A stretch of 64,000 bases of DNA from Pontivivens sp032464575 (GTDB lineage Bacteria; Pseudomonadota; Alphaproteobacteria; Rhodobacterales; Rhodobacteraceae). The notes under the pieces are model-generated. The model worked only from the letters and a program-made list of their open reading frames with translations. It was not told the DNA's origin and ran no database searches. Shown piece by piece: positions 26,711-37,256 of the stretch. The stretch covers positions 62,001 to 126,000 of the forward strand of contig JAWDKM010000003.1 in the NCBI GenBank assembly GCA_032464575.1, given 5' to 3'. Positions within the stretch are counted from its first letter, which is position 1. The number at the start of each line of letters is the position of its first letter. The position numbers were made by a program, and so were the translations under genes.

Positions 26711-27277
26711 CTAGTGGACGTGCCCGGCATGGGGGTGCCGGGTGGCATCCTCGGCCAGCACGTCGACCTGGACCTCGACGGTACCCACGGGCTCGATCGT
26801 GATGTCGAGCGGGAAGGACTGGCCCTCCTCCAGCGGGTCGTCGATCTCCGACAGCATCAGGAACACGCCCTGCGCGTCGAAATCGACGTCGTCGCCGGCC
26901 TGCACCTCCATCTCGCCGAGCGTCACGGGCGCGCCGCCGGCGGTGAGGGAGACGCCCATCACGGTGGCCGCGTCGCCGTGGTCGGTGGCGCCGCCGGTGA
27001 CGAAGACCGGCTCGTCGCGCTCGTTCTCGAACTCGAAATAGATCGGCGCGGGGCCGCGCCGGGTCGCCGGGGTCCAGGCGTGGAGGATGCGCACCCCGTC
27101 GACCTCCGAGAGGTGCGCGTCATCGTCGTCGTGGCCGTCGTGATGCGCGCCCTCCGCGTGCTCGTCATGCTCATGCTCATGCTCATGCTCATGCTCATGA
27201 TCATGATCGTGGCCATGATCGTCCTGGCCGAAGGCAGGGGCGGCAAGAAGGGCGAGGATGAGGGGCAGGGCGCGCAT
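26711..27277 (-). CDS. PCuAC-like periplasmic copper chaperone with His-rich N-terminus
   Basis: The 188-residue product has a signal peptide (MRALPLILALLAAPAFGQ) followed by a His/Asp/Glu-rich tract at about residues 19-56. The rest fits the PCuAC (DUF461) fold that delivers Cu(I) to cytochrome oxidase: HAWTPATRRG, a VMGVSL segment, a G-D-V-F strand and FLMLSEIDDPLEEG. In PCuAC the last motif normally reads GxHxML; here the His is replaced by Phe, so the standard copper site looks incomplete and the His tract may bind metal instead. The ATG at 27277 starts the signal peptide. Confidence 0.8.
   Translation of the reverse strand: MRALPLILALLAAPAFGQDDHGHDHDHEHEHEHEHEHDEHAEGAHHDGHDDDDAHLSEVDGVRILHAWTPATRRGPAPIYFEFENERDEPVFVTGGATDHGDAATVMGVSLTAGGAPVTLGEMEVQAGDDVDFDAQGVFLMLSEIDDPLEEGQSFPLDITIEPVGTVEVQVDVLAEDATRHPHAGHVH
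27165..27206. repeat. hexanucleotide tandem repeat coding for His-Glu
   Basis: Five perfect units of TCATGC (27165-27194) are followed by two units of TCATGA (27195-27206) inside the His-rich protein gene. On the coding strand they give alternating His-Glu and His-Asp. Because the unit is six bases, changes in copy number keep the frame and change only the length of the metal-binding tract. Confidence 0.9.
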
Positions 27278-27439
27278 GGCAGGCACTCCGTTCTGATATG
27301 TTATCACGCTGTTATGTTATCACATTGCACCTAGGGCGCGTCGATGTCGGTTTTGCGACACTCGCCCCAGCCACTGAACCTCCCCGGCCCTCCGAGGCAC
27401 TCACGGACAGTGTGGAATGCAGAAGGAGCGAGCAGCAAG

Positions 27440-28249
27440 ATGGCAATGGCAAGTCCGGGCCAGTGGAAGGCCGAGTGGGAAAACGCGAAGAAGGAGTTCA
27501 AGGTCGCCGCCAAGAAACGGCCGCCCGGGGACAAGTTCATGACCCGTTACAGCAAGAGCACGTCGGTCACGAAGGCCTTCGGCGAGCTCGACAAGGCGTT
27601 CGCGCCGCTCTACGGCGCAGCCCCCGACAAGCGTCAGGCTGTGCTGAAGAATTTCAAGGCGAAGCTGAAGGCGGCGGAGAAGGTCGGCGACAAGTACATC
27701 GACCACCTCGTCGCTGTCATCGGCGAGGAGAAGAGGGCCGCCCGCTCCAGTGCCGAGAAGAAGAAGGCCGCCGACCTCGACTTTCACCTCGAGATCTTCT
27801 CCAGCATGATCGACATCTGCCTCGCCTCCGCGACATCCGTTGTGGAGAAGACCGAGGACCTCTGGGCCAAGGAACATCGGGGCATGGCGGCGATCGTCTC
27901 GTCGAAGAAGCAGTACCTCGCCAACATTCCGACGACGATCAAGAAGGCGGCGCGGTGGCTCACCATCCAGCAGCGCGATCCGGACGTGAAGGGGTTCAAT
28001 GCCGGGATCACGACCGCGACGCGGGACGTCTATGCCCAGGTGGGCAACTTGCAGAAGCTCTACGATCGGAACTCGCAGGAGTGGAAGCAGATCTACAGGC
28101 TGATCATGCCGATCGATGCATGGGCCAACAGGGACAAGAAGCTGCCCGACGGCACTTCCCCCGACAGGGTGGCCGAGGAACTCGCCCAGGTGCGGCGCAA
28201 CCTCGCCCTCATCGCGCAATGGTACGAAAAGGCGAAGAAGGCGGTCTGA
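27440..28249 (+). CDS. lysine-rich helical protein of unknown function
   Basis: The 269-residue product has no signal peptide or membrane segment and is predicted to be nearly all helix, with many Lys and Ala residues (KAEWENAKKEFKVAAKKR; KNFKAKLKAAEKVG). The ATG at 27440 (MAMASPGQW) follows AAGGAG; an ATG at 27344 would add 32 residues that look like untranslated leader. It is monocistronic, divergent from the copper-chaperone-like gene. I do not recognise the family. Confidence 0.7.
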   Translation: MAMASPGQWKAEWENAKKEFKVAAKKRPPGDKFMTRYSKSTSVTKAFGELDKAFAPLYGAAPDKRQAVLKNFKAKLKAAEKVGDKYIDHLVAVIGEEKRAARSSAEKKKAADLDFHLEIFSSMIDICLASATSVVEKTEDLWAKEHRGMAAIVSSKKQYLANIPTTIKKAARWLTIQQRDPDVKGFNAGITTATRDVYAQVGNLQKLYDRNSQEWKQIYRLIMPIDAWANRDKKLPDGTSPDRVAEELAQVRRNLALIAQWYEKAKKAV

Positions 28250-28566
28250 GACCGGGTGGTGCCACGCCTGCCGTGAGTGAGGCATCCATCACGCTCACCG
28301 CGCCGCCGTGATCCATGGCGCCGCGATGCCGGAAACGGGCTCGCGGGTCCGCGCTCGAACCCGAGATGGATCGAGGCGGGCCCGCTCCTGCGGGACGACG
28401 TTCGGGCCGGAGCCTCCCGTCGGCTTCCGGTGGTAAAGGCACTGTCGGAACGAGGGGCGCGCGCAGGACACCACCCCGCCCGGGCATCCTGTTACCCTTT
28501 TGCCGCGGACGTTTCATACGGGTTTCGCGACCGGCACCGTCGTGCCCTTGCCGGTCCGGCCTGCCG
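28250..28566. other. 317-base gap without a supported gene
   Basis: Frames on both strands here have no good start, no ribosome binding site and arginine/proline-rich translations typical of noncoding GC-rich DNA. The gap separates a + strand gene from the 3' end of the broken DUF6869 gene on the minus strand. I see no clear terminator. Confidence 0.5.
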
Positions 28567-29054
28567 TCAGGACAGAGGCGGCAGACCGTCCCGGTCCATG
28601 TGCGGCCCGCCCGCGCGGGCCGCCTCGACACGCGCCCAGATATCGGCGCCGCACCGCTCGCCCTGCGACCAGACGCCGGTCAGGAGGTAGCGAAACCGTT
28701 CGGAGGCCGATGCCCGCGCCTCGATCCAGTCGATGGTTTCGGGTCCGCGATAGGCGATCAGATCTTCGAGCGGCCCGGCTGCGACGTCGGCGGCCCCTTC
28801 GACAGATCTGACCCTTGAGAGCAGTGCATCCAGCGTGGCGAAGATATCACGCAGGTCGCCCGCTTCGGTGATGCGATCGTTCAGGCAGTTCCACGCCCAG
28901 AAAAACGTATCGCGATCGGCATCCGACCCGCGATCTCGCAGTATTCGAGATAGGCGTCCGCAACATGATCGGGTCGGAAGGCTCCATCCGGTGTGCGGCA
29001 GGGCTGCTTGTCCTGCTCATACATGCAGTGGAGGCACGCCCACCCGTCAGGCAT
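28567..29054 (-). pseudogene. DUF6869-like gene broken by a one-base frameshift
   Basis: The start codon (29052-29054) overlaps the prfC stop as TGATG, so the gene is coupled to prfC. The first frame reads MPDGWACLHCMYEQDKQ to AYLEYCEIAG and would soon stop. Near 28930 the reading must shift by one base, after which it continues SDADRDTFFWAWNCLND, then AAGPLEDLIAYRGPETIDWIE and FRYLLTGVW, and stops at 28567. The joined protein of about 162 residues fits the DUF6869 pattern. One base appears to be missing in a GGGTCGG stretch; a sequencing error is possible. Confidence 0.75.
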
Positions 29055-30661
29055 CAGGTCAGCATTTCCTTCGTCGCCGTCAGCTTCAGGTCCGGCCAGT
29101 CGCGCTCCACCCGGTCGATGTCCCATTGCAGGCGGGTGAGGTAGACCGGGTCGCCGTCATGGTCGCTCGCCATATGACCCTTGTTCTGGTTGGCGAAGCG
29201 GTCGATCTCCGCCTGCGGGCCGGAGAGCCAGCGCGCCGAGGTAAACTGCGTCGGCTCGAAGCGGACGGGCAGGCCGTATTCCAGCTCGATCCGGCTCGCC
29301 AGCACCTCGAACTGGAGCTGGCCGACGACGCCGACGATGGCACCCGAGCCGATCATCGGCTTGAAGATCTTGGCGGCCCCTTCCTCGGCGAACTGCTGGA
29401 GCGCCTTGTCCAGATGCTTCGCCTTCATCGGGTCGCCCGCGCGCACGCTTTGCAACAGCTCCGGCGCGAAGGACGGGATGCCGGTGAAGCGCAGGTCCTC
29501 GCCTTCGGTCAGCGCGTCCCCGATGCGGAGCTGCCCGTGGTTCGGGATGCCGATGATGTCGCCGGCCCAGGCTTCCTCGGCCAGCTCCCGGTCGGAGGCC
29601 AGGAACATCACCGGGTTCGACACCGCCATCGGCTTCTTGGAGCGGACGTGGTGGACCTTCATCCCCCGCTTGAAATGCCCGGAGCACAGGCGGACGAAGG
29701 CGACGCGGTCGCGGTGTTTGGGGTCCATGTTGGCCTGCACCTTGAAGACGAAGCCTGCGACCTTCTTCTCGTCGGGGCCGACCTGCCGGGGCTCGGCGGG
29801 GCGCACCTGCGGTTCCGGGCCGAAATCGCCGATGCCGCGCATCAGCTCCTGCACGCCGAAGGAGTTGATGGCAGAGCCGAACCAGATCGGCGTCAGCGTC
29901 CCGTCGAGGAACGCCTGCCGGTCGAAGGCGGGCATCAGCTCGCGCACCATCTCGACCTCCTCGACCAGCTTTTCCAGGAGGTCGGCCGGCACGTGCTCGG
30001 CGAGCTTGGGATCGTCCAGCCCCTCGATCTTCACGCTCTCCGCCTTGGTGTTGCGGTCCGCGCGGCTCATCAGCTCCAGCCGGTCGTTGAGCATGTCGTA
30101 GCAGCCCAGGAAGTCGCGGCCCGAGCCGATGGGCCAGCTTGCCGGGGTCACGTCGATCGCCAGGTTCTCCTGGATCTCGTCGATGATCTCGAACGTGTCG
30201 CGGCTCTCCCGGTCCATCTTGTTGCAGAAGGTCAGGATCGGCAGGTCGCGCAGGCGGCAGACCTCGAAGAGCTTGCGGGTCTGGCTCTCGACGCCCTTCG
30301 CGCCGTCGATGACCATGATCGCCGCATCGACTGCGGTCAGCGTGCGGTAGGTGTCCTCTGAGAAATCGGAGTGGCCCGGCGTGTCGACCAGGTTGAACCA
30401 GTAGTCCGCGAACTCGAACGACATGGCTGAGGCGGAGACGGAAATGCCCCGGTCCTTCTCCATCTGCATGAAGTCCGAGCGTGTGCGCCGCGCCTCGCCC
30501 TTCGCCCGCACCTGTCCGGCCATCTGGATAGCACCCCCATAGAGCAGGAACTTCTCGGTCAGCGTCGTCTTGCCCGCATCGGGGTGCGAGATGATGGCGA
30601 AGGTGCGCCGCCGGGCGATCTCGGCGGGCAGGTCGGGGGCGTTGTCGTCACGGTCCAGCAT
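29054..30661 (-). CDS. prfC: peptide chain release factor 3
   Basis: RF3 is the GTPase that recycles RF1/RF2 after translation termination. The 535-residue product has the GTPase motifs SHPDAGKTTLTEK, the switch region with RGISVSASAMSF, DTPGHSDFSEDTYR and NKMDRES, then the RF3-specific domains with the ending KEMLT. The frame begins MLDRDDNAPDLPAEIARRRTFAIISHPDAGKT, as expected. It is the first gene of a two-gene unit with the broken DUF6869 gene. Confidence 0.95.
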   Translation of the reverse strand: MLDRDDNAPDLPAEIARRRTFAIISHPDAGKTTLTEKFLLYGGAIQMAGQVRAKGEARRTRSDFMQMEKDRGISVSASAMSFEFADYWFNLVDTPGHSDFSEDTYRTLTAVDAAIMVIDGAKGVESQTRKLFEVCRLRDLPILTFCNKMDRESRDTFEIIDEIQENLAIDVTPASWPIGSGRDFLGCYDMLNDRLELMSRADRNTKAESVKIEGLDDPKLAEHVPADLLEKLVEEVEMVRELMPAFDRQAFLDGTLTPIWFGSAINSFGVQELMRGIGDFGPEPQVRPAEPRQVGPDEKKVAGFVFKVQANMDPKHRDRVAFVRLCSGHFKRGMKVHHVRSKKPMAVSNPVMFLASDRELAEEAWAGDIIGIPNHGQLRIGDALTEGEDLRFTGIPSFAPELLQSVRAGDPMKAKHLDKALQQFAEEGAAKIFKPMIGSGAIVGVVGQLQFEVLASRIELEYGLPVRFEPTQFTSARWLSGPQAEIDRFANQNKGHMASDHDGDPVYLTRLQWDIDRVERDWPDLKLTATKEMLT

Positions 30662-30764
30662 GGGCGGGGATATAGGCGTGTCAGGAGAGATTCGCGAGCG
30701 CCTTCGGCGCGTCGCCGATTCGTGCTACGCTGAGAACGTTATGTGAACATTCAGGGAGGGTGTG

Positions 30765-31130
30765 ATGGACACCAAACAGATCGCCGACAAGCTGGTGGAA
30801 CATTGCCGCAACCACACCGAGGCGCAGGCGCTCGACGAACTCTACGCGACGGATGCCGTCTCGGTCGAGGCCGCGGTCCCGCCGGGCATGGACCGGGAGG
30901 CGAAGGGCGTCGACGCCATCAAGGGCAAGCACGAGTGGTGGAACTCGAACTTCGAGGTTCACGGCGGCACGACCTCTGACCCGATGCTCCATGGCGACCG
31001 GTTCGCCGTGATCTTCGACGTCGACGCCACCAACAAGGAGAGCGGCGAGCGGACCCAGATGCATGAGGTGGGCCTCTACCACGTGGACGGCGGCAAGATC
31101 GTGCGGGAGGAATTCTTCTACGCGATGTGA
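30765..31130 (+). CDS. SnoaL/NTF2-like protein
   Basis: The 121-residue product has the size and pattern of the small cone-shaped SnoaL-like (NTF2) fold: an N-terminal helix (KQIADKLVEHCRNH), LYATDAVSVEA, the KGVDAIKGKHEWWNSNFEVH segment, and a C-terminal sheet ending VGLYHVDGGKIVREEFFY. Such proteins are ketosteroid isomerase-like enzymes or ligand binders; the substrate cannot be told. GGGAGGG lies before the ATG at 30765. A hairpin follows at 31146. Confidence 0.85.
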   Translation: MDTKQIADKLVEHCRNHTEAQALDELYATDAVSVEAAVPPGMDREAKGVDAIKGKHEWWNSNFEVHGGTTSDPMLHGDRFAVIFDVDATNKESGERTQMHEVGLYHVDGGKIVREEFFYAM

Positions 31131-31145
31131 CGCCCATCGATCGCC

Positions 31146-31167
31146 GTCCCGGCCGTGGCGCCGGGAC
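31146..31167 (+). terminator. hairpin after the SnoaL-like gene
   Basis: GTCCCGGC and GCCGGGAC form a perfect 8-bp stem with a six-base loop, 15 bases after the stop codon. The following CTTTGG is only weakly T-rich. It may be a terminator or one of the REP-like hairpins of this genome. Confidence 0.45.
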
Positions 31168-31200
31168 CTTTGGCTGACCGTTGCGACGCTTCAGCCAGAG

Positions 31201-31221
31201 GCCCCGGATCACGTCCGGGGC
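31201..31221. repeat. 21-bp REP-like palindrome, copy 1
   Basis: GCCCCGGA and TCCGGGGC enclose a five-base loop. The same arms with a different five-base loop are found at 46901-46921. Both lie between genes, just after a + strand gene. Confidence 0.6.
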
Positions 31222-31250
31222 GGTCGCTCGTTGACGAACCCTACCGCCCG

Positions 31251-31397
31251 GCGGCACCGCCGGGCGGCGCCCGACCCTCCCCACGGGAGGGCGCTTTTGC
31301 TCCGTATCAAACAGTTCTGCCGCCGGGAAACTTGCGAAGATCGTCCTCGGCGGGATGGTTGCGGAACGCCCACCCAGGGTCGGGCGCGGCCCTCATC
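31251..31397 (-). repeat. 150-bp element with terminal inverted repeats, copy 1
   Basis: The two ends of this intergenic stretch match, in inverted orientation, the two ends of 51085-51238. The outer right end (31367-31397) matches 51085-51115 at 30 of 31 bases, and the left end (31251 to about 31296) matches about 51193-51238 with few changes. Within the element, GGGCGGCGCCCGACCCT at 31262-31278 is the inverted repeat, with one mismatch, of 31376-31392. The inside of about 70 bases is not conserved and codes for nothing convincing. Confidence 0.75.
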
Positions 31398-31404
31398 CCG
31401 TCGT

Positions 31405-32070
31405 TCAGCGCATGTTGATCCGCAGGGCCCCTGCGGCCACGAACGGAAACGCCGCGAGCACCAAGAGCGACGTGCCTGCGAGGAAGGGCAGGGCGGCGCC
31501 CGCCTCCAGCCCCTGCGCCGCACGGCTCACGACCTGAGCGCCGAAGATCAGCGTCGGCACGTAGAGCGGCAGCACCAGCAGCGACAGCAGCAGGCCGCCG
31601 CGCCTCAGCCCCACCGTGATCGCCGCCCCGATCGCGCCGAGGCCGGAGAGCGCCGGCGTGCCGATCAGCAGCGTGCCGACCAGCCACGGCTGCGCCGTGT
31701 CCGCGAGGTTCAGCGTCAGCCCCAGCACCGGGGCCGCGACCACCAGCGGCAGGCCCGTGGTCAGCCAGTGCGCCAGCGCCTTCACCGCCACCACGGCCTC
31801 CAGCGGCAGCGGCGACAGGGCGAGGATGTCGAGCGTGCCGTCCTCGTGATCCGCCTGGAACAGCCGGTCGAGTGACAGGAGGCAGGCAAGCAGGGCGGCA
31901 ACCCACAACAGCCCCGGCGCCACGCGGCCCAACACCGCCTGATCCGGCCCGATCCCGAGCGGGGCGAGCAGCACCACGACGAGGAAGAAGGCGAGGCCCA
32001 GCCCCGCGCCGCCGCCCGCGCGGACGGCCAGCCGGATCTCGCGGGCGAGCAGCGCGCCGACCGCGCTCAC
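31405..32070 (-). CDS. ccmB: heme exporter protein B (cytochrome c maturation)
   Basis: CcmB is the membrane partner of the CcmA ATPase; together with CcmC, CcmD and CcmE they release holo-CcmE in cytochrome c maturation. The 221-residue product has six hydrophobic helices and the family motif LSLDRLFQADHEDGTLDILALSPLPLE (seen in part at about residues 60-85). The start is GTG at 32070, overlapping the ccmA stop as GTGA. The next gene downstream, ccmC, is not present; a repeat element follows instead. Confidence 0.92.
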   Translation of the reverse strand: MSAVGALLAREIRLAVRAGGGAGLGLAFFLVVVLLAPLGIGPDQAVLGRVAPGLLWVAALLACLLSLDRLFQADHEDGTLDILALSPLPLEAVVAVKALAHWLTTGLPLVVAAPVLGLTLNLADTAQPWLVGTLLIGTPALSGLGAIGAAITVGLRRGGLLLSLLVLPLYVPTLIFGAQVVSRAAQGLEAGAALPFLAGTSLLVLAAFPFVAAGALRINMR

Positions 32071-32702
32071 GTCCAGGTCCCGTCGAGAAAGGGGTCGGTC
32101 TCGGTCCGCCGCTGCGGCGCCTCCAGCCGCAGCTCGCCGAGCTCCAGGCCGAGGTCGATATGGGTGGCGATGATCGCCATGCCGCCCCCCGCCAGATGCT
32201 CGCGCAGCAGTCCTGCGAACCGCGCCGTATGCTCCGCATCGAGCGAGACCGTGGGCTCGTCGAGCAGCCACATCGCGCGGGTGGCGAGCGCCAGCCGGGC
32301 GAGGCCCAGACGCCGCTTCTGCCCGGCTGAACACAACCCCGCCGGCCGCTCCGCCAGCGCCTCCAGATCGAACCGTTCCAGCGCCGCCCGGGCATCCCCG
32401 CCGGTCATCGCCGCCCAGAACGCGAGGTTCTCCCCCACGCTCAGCGCCGCCTTGATCGCGTCGCGGTGGCCCGCATAGGCGATCCGGTCGAGATAAGCGT
32501 CGGTGCCGAGGGCCGCACCCTGCAGCTCCACCCGCCCCTCGCAGGGCAAGAGGCCGCAAAGCGCCCGGAGCAGCGTCGACTTGCCCACCCCGTTCGGCCC
32601 GCGCAGCGCGAGCCCGGCGCCGGGGGAAAGCGCGATGTCGAGACCGTCGATCAGGAGGCGCCCCGCGCGGGCGACCCGCAGGGCGGAGGCGGAAAAACTC
32701 AT
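32067..32702 (-). CDS. ccmA: heme ABC exporter ATP-binding protein CcmA
   Basis: This 211-residue ATPase powers the CcmABCD complex, which frees heme-loaded CcmE for cytochrome c assembly. Walker A is GPNGVGKSTL (about residues 35-44), the signature is SAGQKRRLGLARL, and Walker B is MWLLDEPTVSLD followed by the switch histidine in THIDLG. It is coupled to ccmB by GTGA. The gene is divergent from aconitase, with about 208 bases between the starts. Confidence 0.93.
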   Translation of the reverse strand: MSFSASALRVARAGRLLIDGLDIALSPGAGLALRGPNGVGKSTLLRALCGLLPCEGRVELQGAALGTDAYLDRIAYAGHRDAIKAALSVGENLAFWAAMTGGDARAALERFDLEALAERPAGLCSAGQKRRLGLARLALATRAMWLLDEPTVSLDAEHTARFAGLLREHLAGGGMAIIATHIDLGLELGELRLEAPQRRTETDPFLDGTWT

Positions 32703-32910
32703 GTCCCAGCCCTAGCGAAGCGGGCGCGGAGGTCAAACCCCTTCCGCGGTATGCAATTGCACACTGAACTCTTGCACCGCGCGGAGAAATGCGCCATGTC
32801 AGCGTCAGGAAACGCGGCGGACCCTGTCGAGGTGCGCGCGTTTCGTCCTAATTCCAGACGGGAGCGGCCCCGTGCGGCCCCCGGACAATCGAGGAAAGGG
32901 AGAGGTCCCC

Positions 32911-35685
<2,775 letters not shown>

Positions 35686-35704
35686 GCCTCTCTGCATGAA
35701 CGCG

Positions 35705-35737
35705 AAACGGCCGTCGGAGCGATCCGGCGGCCGTTTT
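35705..35737 (+). terminator. intrinsic terminator of acnA
   Basis: AAACGGCCG (35705-35713) and CGGCCGTTT (35728-35736) form a perfect 9-bp stem with a 14-base loop, and the 3' arm runs into TTTTGGTTT. It starts 20 bases after the acnA stop. Confidence 0.85.
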
Positions 35738-36060
35738 GGTTTGCGGGTCTGGATCTGGCCGCAACCTAGGTCTTCGGATCGGTTTCCAGCAACCGGAGCG
35801 CTCCGCCACCCGCCTCCACTTGTGACCACTCCGAAAGCCGGGCGCGCGCCTGACCGTGGGATGGCGCCCCGACCTCGGAACGGCGCACTTTATCCCAGCA
35901 AAGTCATTGGTGGTTGCGATCTGCGTGCCCCGCTGCATAGCGCCAGCCCGTCACGCTGGAAGCGTGCCTCCGGCACGACAACGGGCAGGCGCTCGCCCGG
36001 CGCCTTCGGCTTGTTCCGGGCGGGATGGGGCTCTTGGAAGGGACTCGAAAAGACACCGTC
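35738..36060. other. gap of about 320 bases without a supported gene
   Basis: Between the acnA terminator and the hairpin at 36061 I find no frame with a plausible start and composition on either strand. Candidate frames give arginine- and proline-rich nonsense. Nothing resembling an RNA gene was recognised. Confidence 0.5.
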
Positions 36061-36083
36061 ATGGTCGGGCCCGACCCGACCAT
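36061..36083 (-). terminator. terminator-like hairpin after the alpha/beta hydrolase
   Basis: ATGGTCGGG and CCCGACCAT form a perfect 9-bp stem with a five-base loop. On the minus strand it starts 24 bases after the hydrolase stop, and the following bases include GTCTTTTCG, a weak T-rich tail. Confidence 0.6.
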
Positions 36084-36106
36084 CTCCCGGTCATCGAGGC
36101 GCACAT

Positions 36107-37111
36107 TCAATTCCGCGCCAAGATCCAACCCGTGATCTCCTCCAACGCCCCATCCGCAAAGGCATGACGCCCCTCCAGCAGAAAGCGCAGCTCCATGCCC
36201 CAGGACCACTCGCTGACCAGCTGCCGATTGTAGGGCCCCGCCTTCAGCAACCCATGCGTCGCATCGGGCACCACGATCACGCGGTTCGCAGGATGCCGCC
36301 CCTCGACCAGATCGCGATACGCCTGCGCATCGTGCGCGGCATCCACGTTCAGATCCTCGGCGCCCCAGATCGCCAGCAGCGGCACGTCGAGCACGGCGAG
36401 GTCCCCGTGCGCATCCTCCGCCCGGTTGCGCCGGATGAACCCCCAACGCGCCTCGCTCATCCCATCGGGAACCGCCGCGGCCTCGAAGACCTCCGCGTCG
36501 AAGATCCGTTCGTCTTCAAGCGCGACATCCGCCACCATCCGCTCGATCTCGGCGGCGGCCATCCCTTCCAGCGCCAGCCGCGTCCGCGCGTAGTACTCCC
36601 CCTGCTGCTGCCAGGACACCGCGGGCCCAACGAGCACGAGGAAATCCGCGTCCTCGGACCCCAGCTGCGGCAGCACCCACCCGGCCTGCGAGAACCCCAG
36701 CGCGCCGGTCGCGACCCCTTCGAGCCGCGTCCGCAGTTCTCCAAGCGCTGCCCGCGTCTCGGCCGCGCGGTCGGCCATGGACTGGTCGAGCCACGATCCC
36801 TCCGACGCGCCGACCCCGGGCTTGTCCCAGGACGCGACCGCGATCCCCGCATCGAGCAAAACGTTGATAGTCGGAGCATACCCATTCGCCGAGGTCCGAT
36901 CCTGCGGCCCGTCGCCATGCACGAGAAGGACCGCCGCGAGCGGCGCACCCTCCGGCAACCAGAGCGTCCCCGTCAGCCGGTCCCCTGCGGCCGAAAGCAC
37001 GAACGGCTCCGAGGCGCGGCGAGCAAGGTCGTGGTCCTCCAGCCGCCAGAGCAGGAGGAGCGCGAGTGCCGCGATAACGGCGCCGCCGACAAGCGTTGTT
37101 CGCCAGTTCAT
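36107..37111 (-). CDS. alpha/beta hydrolase, membrane-anchored or secreted
   Basis: The 334-residue product has an N-terminal hydrophobic helix (about residues 7-25) that acts as anchor or signal. The hydrolase fold follows: the oxyanion strand VLLVHGDGPQDR, the nucleophile elbow GFSQAG (Ser near residue 140), an acid in IWGAEDLNVD and the histidine in DATHGLLK. The pattern is that of peptidase S9/BAAT-type acyl hydrolases. The substrate is unknown. Confidence 0.85.
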   Translation of the reverse strand: MNWRTTLVGGAVIAALALLLLWRLEDHDLARRASEPFVLSAAGDRLTGTLWLPEGAPLAAVLLVHGDGPQDRTSANGYAPTINVLLDAGIAVASWDKPGVGASEGSWLDQSMADRAAETRAALGELRTRLEGVATGALGFSQAGWVLPQLGSEDADFLVLVGPAVSWQQQGEYYARTRLALEGMAAAEIERMVADVALEDERIFDAEVFEAAAVPDGMSEARWGFIRRNRAEDAHGDLAVLDVPLLAIWGAEDLNVDAAHDAQAYRDLVEGRHPANRVIVVPDATHGLLKAGPYNRQLVSEWSWGMELRFLLEGRHAFADGALEEITGWILARN

Positions 37112-37256
37112 GCCGGATCTCCCTCTCCGTCCACGAGCCGATGTGGGCGGTCGAACCGTCCCCGTCCAGCGGGGCGCGTCATGTTACGGGTTTCCGCACG
37201 CGGGCCAGATCCTGTAACGTTTCGCAAGCGAACCGAAACCGCCGACGGAGCATCCG

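Noticed and set aside
27165..27206. Tandem repeat considered as a CRISPR array
   Set aside because: The unit is six bases with no spacers and is in frame within a His-rich coding sequence. No CRISPR array or cas gene was seen in the window.
28890..28925. Programmed frameshifting at the run of T in the DUF6869-like gene
   Set aside because: The run does not form an in-phase X XXY YYZ heptamer in the first frame, and the best protein join lies upstream of it, so a one-base loss is the simpler reading.
28497..29040. Plus-strand frames opposite the broken DUF6869 gene
   Set aside because: They are Arg/Pro-rich shadows; the minus-strand reading gives a recognisable protein once one base is restored.
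31307..32395. Alternative minus-strand frame over ccmA-ccmB
   Set aside because: It is a shifted frame of the two recognisable genes and gives an Arg-rich product.
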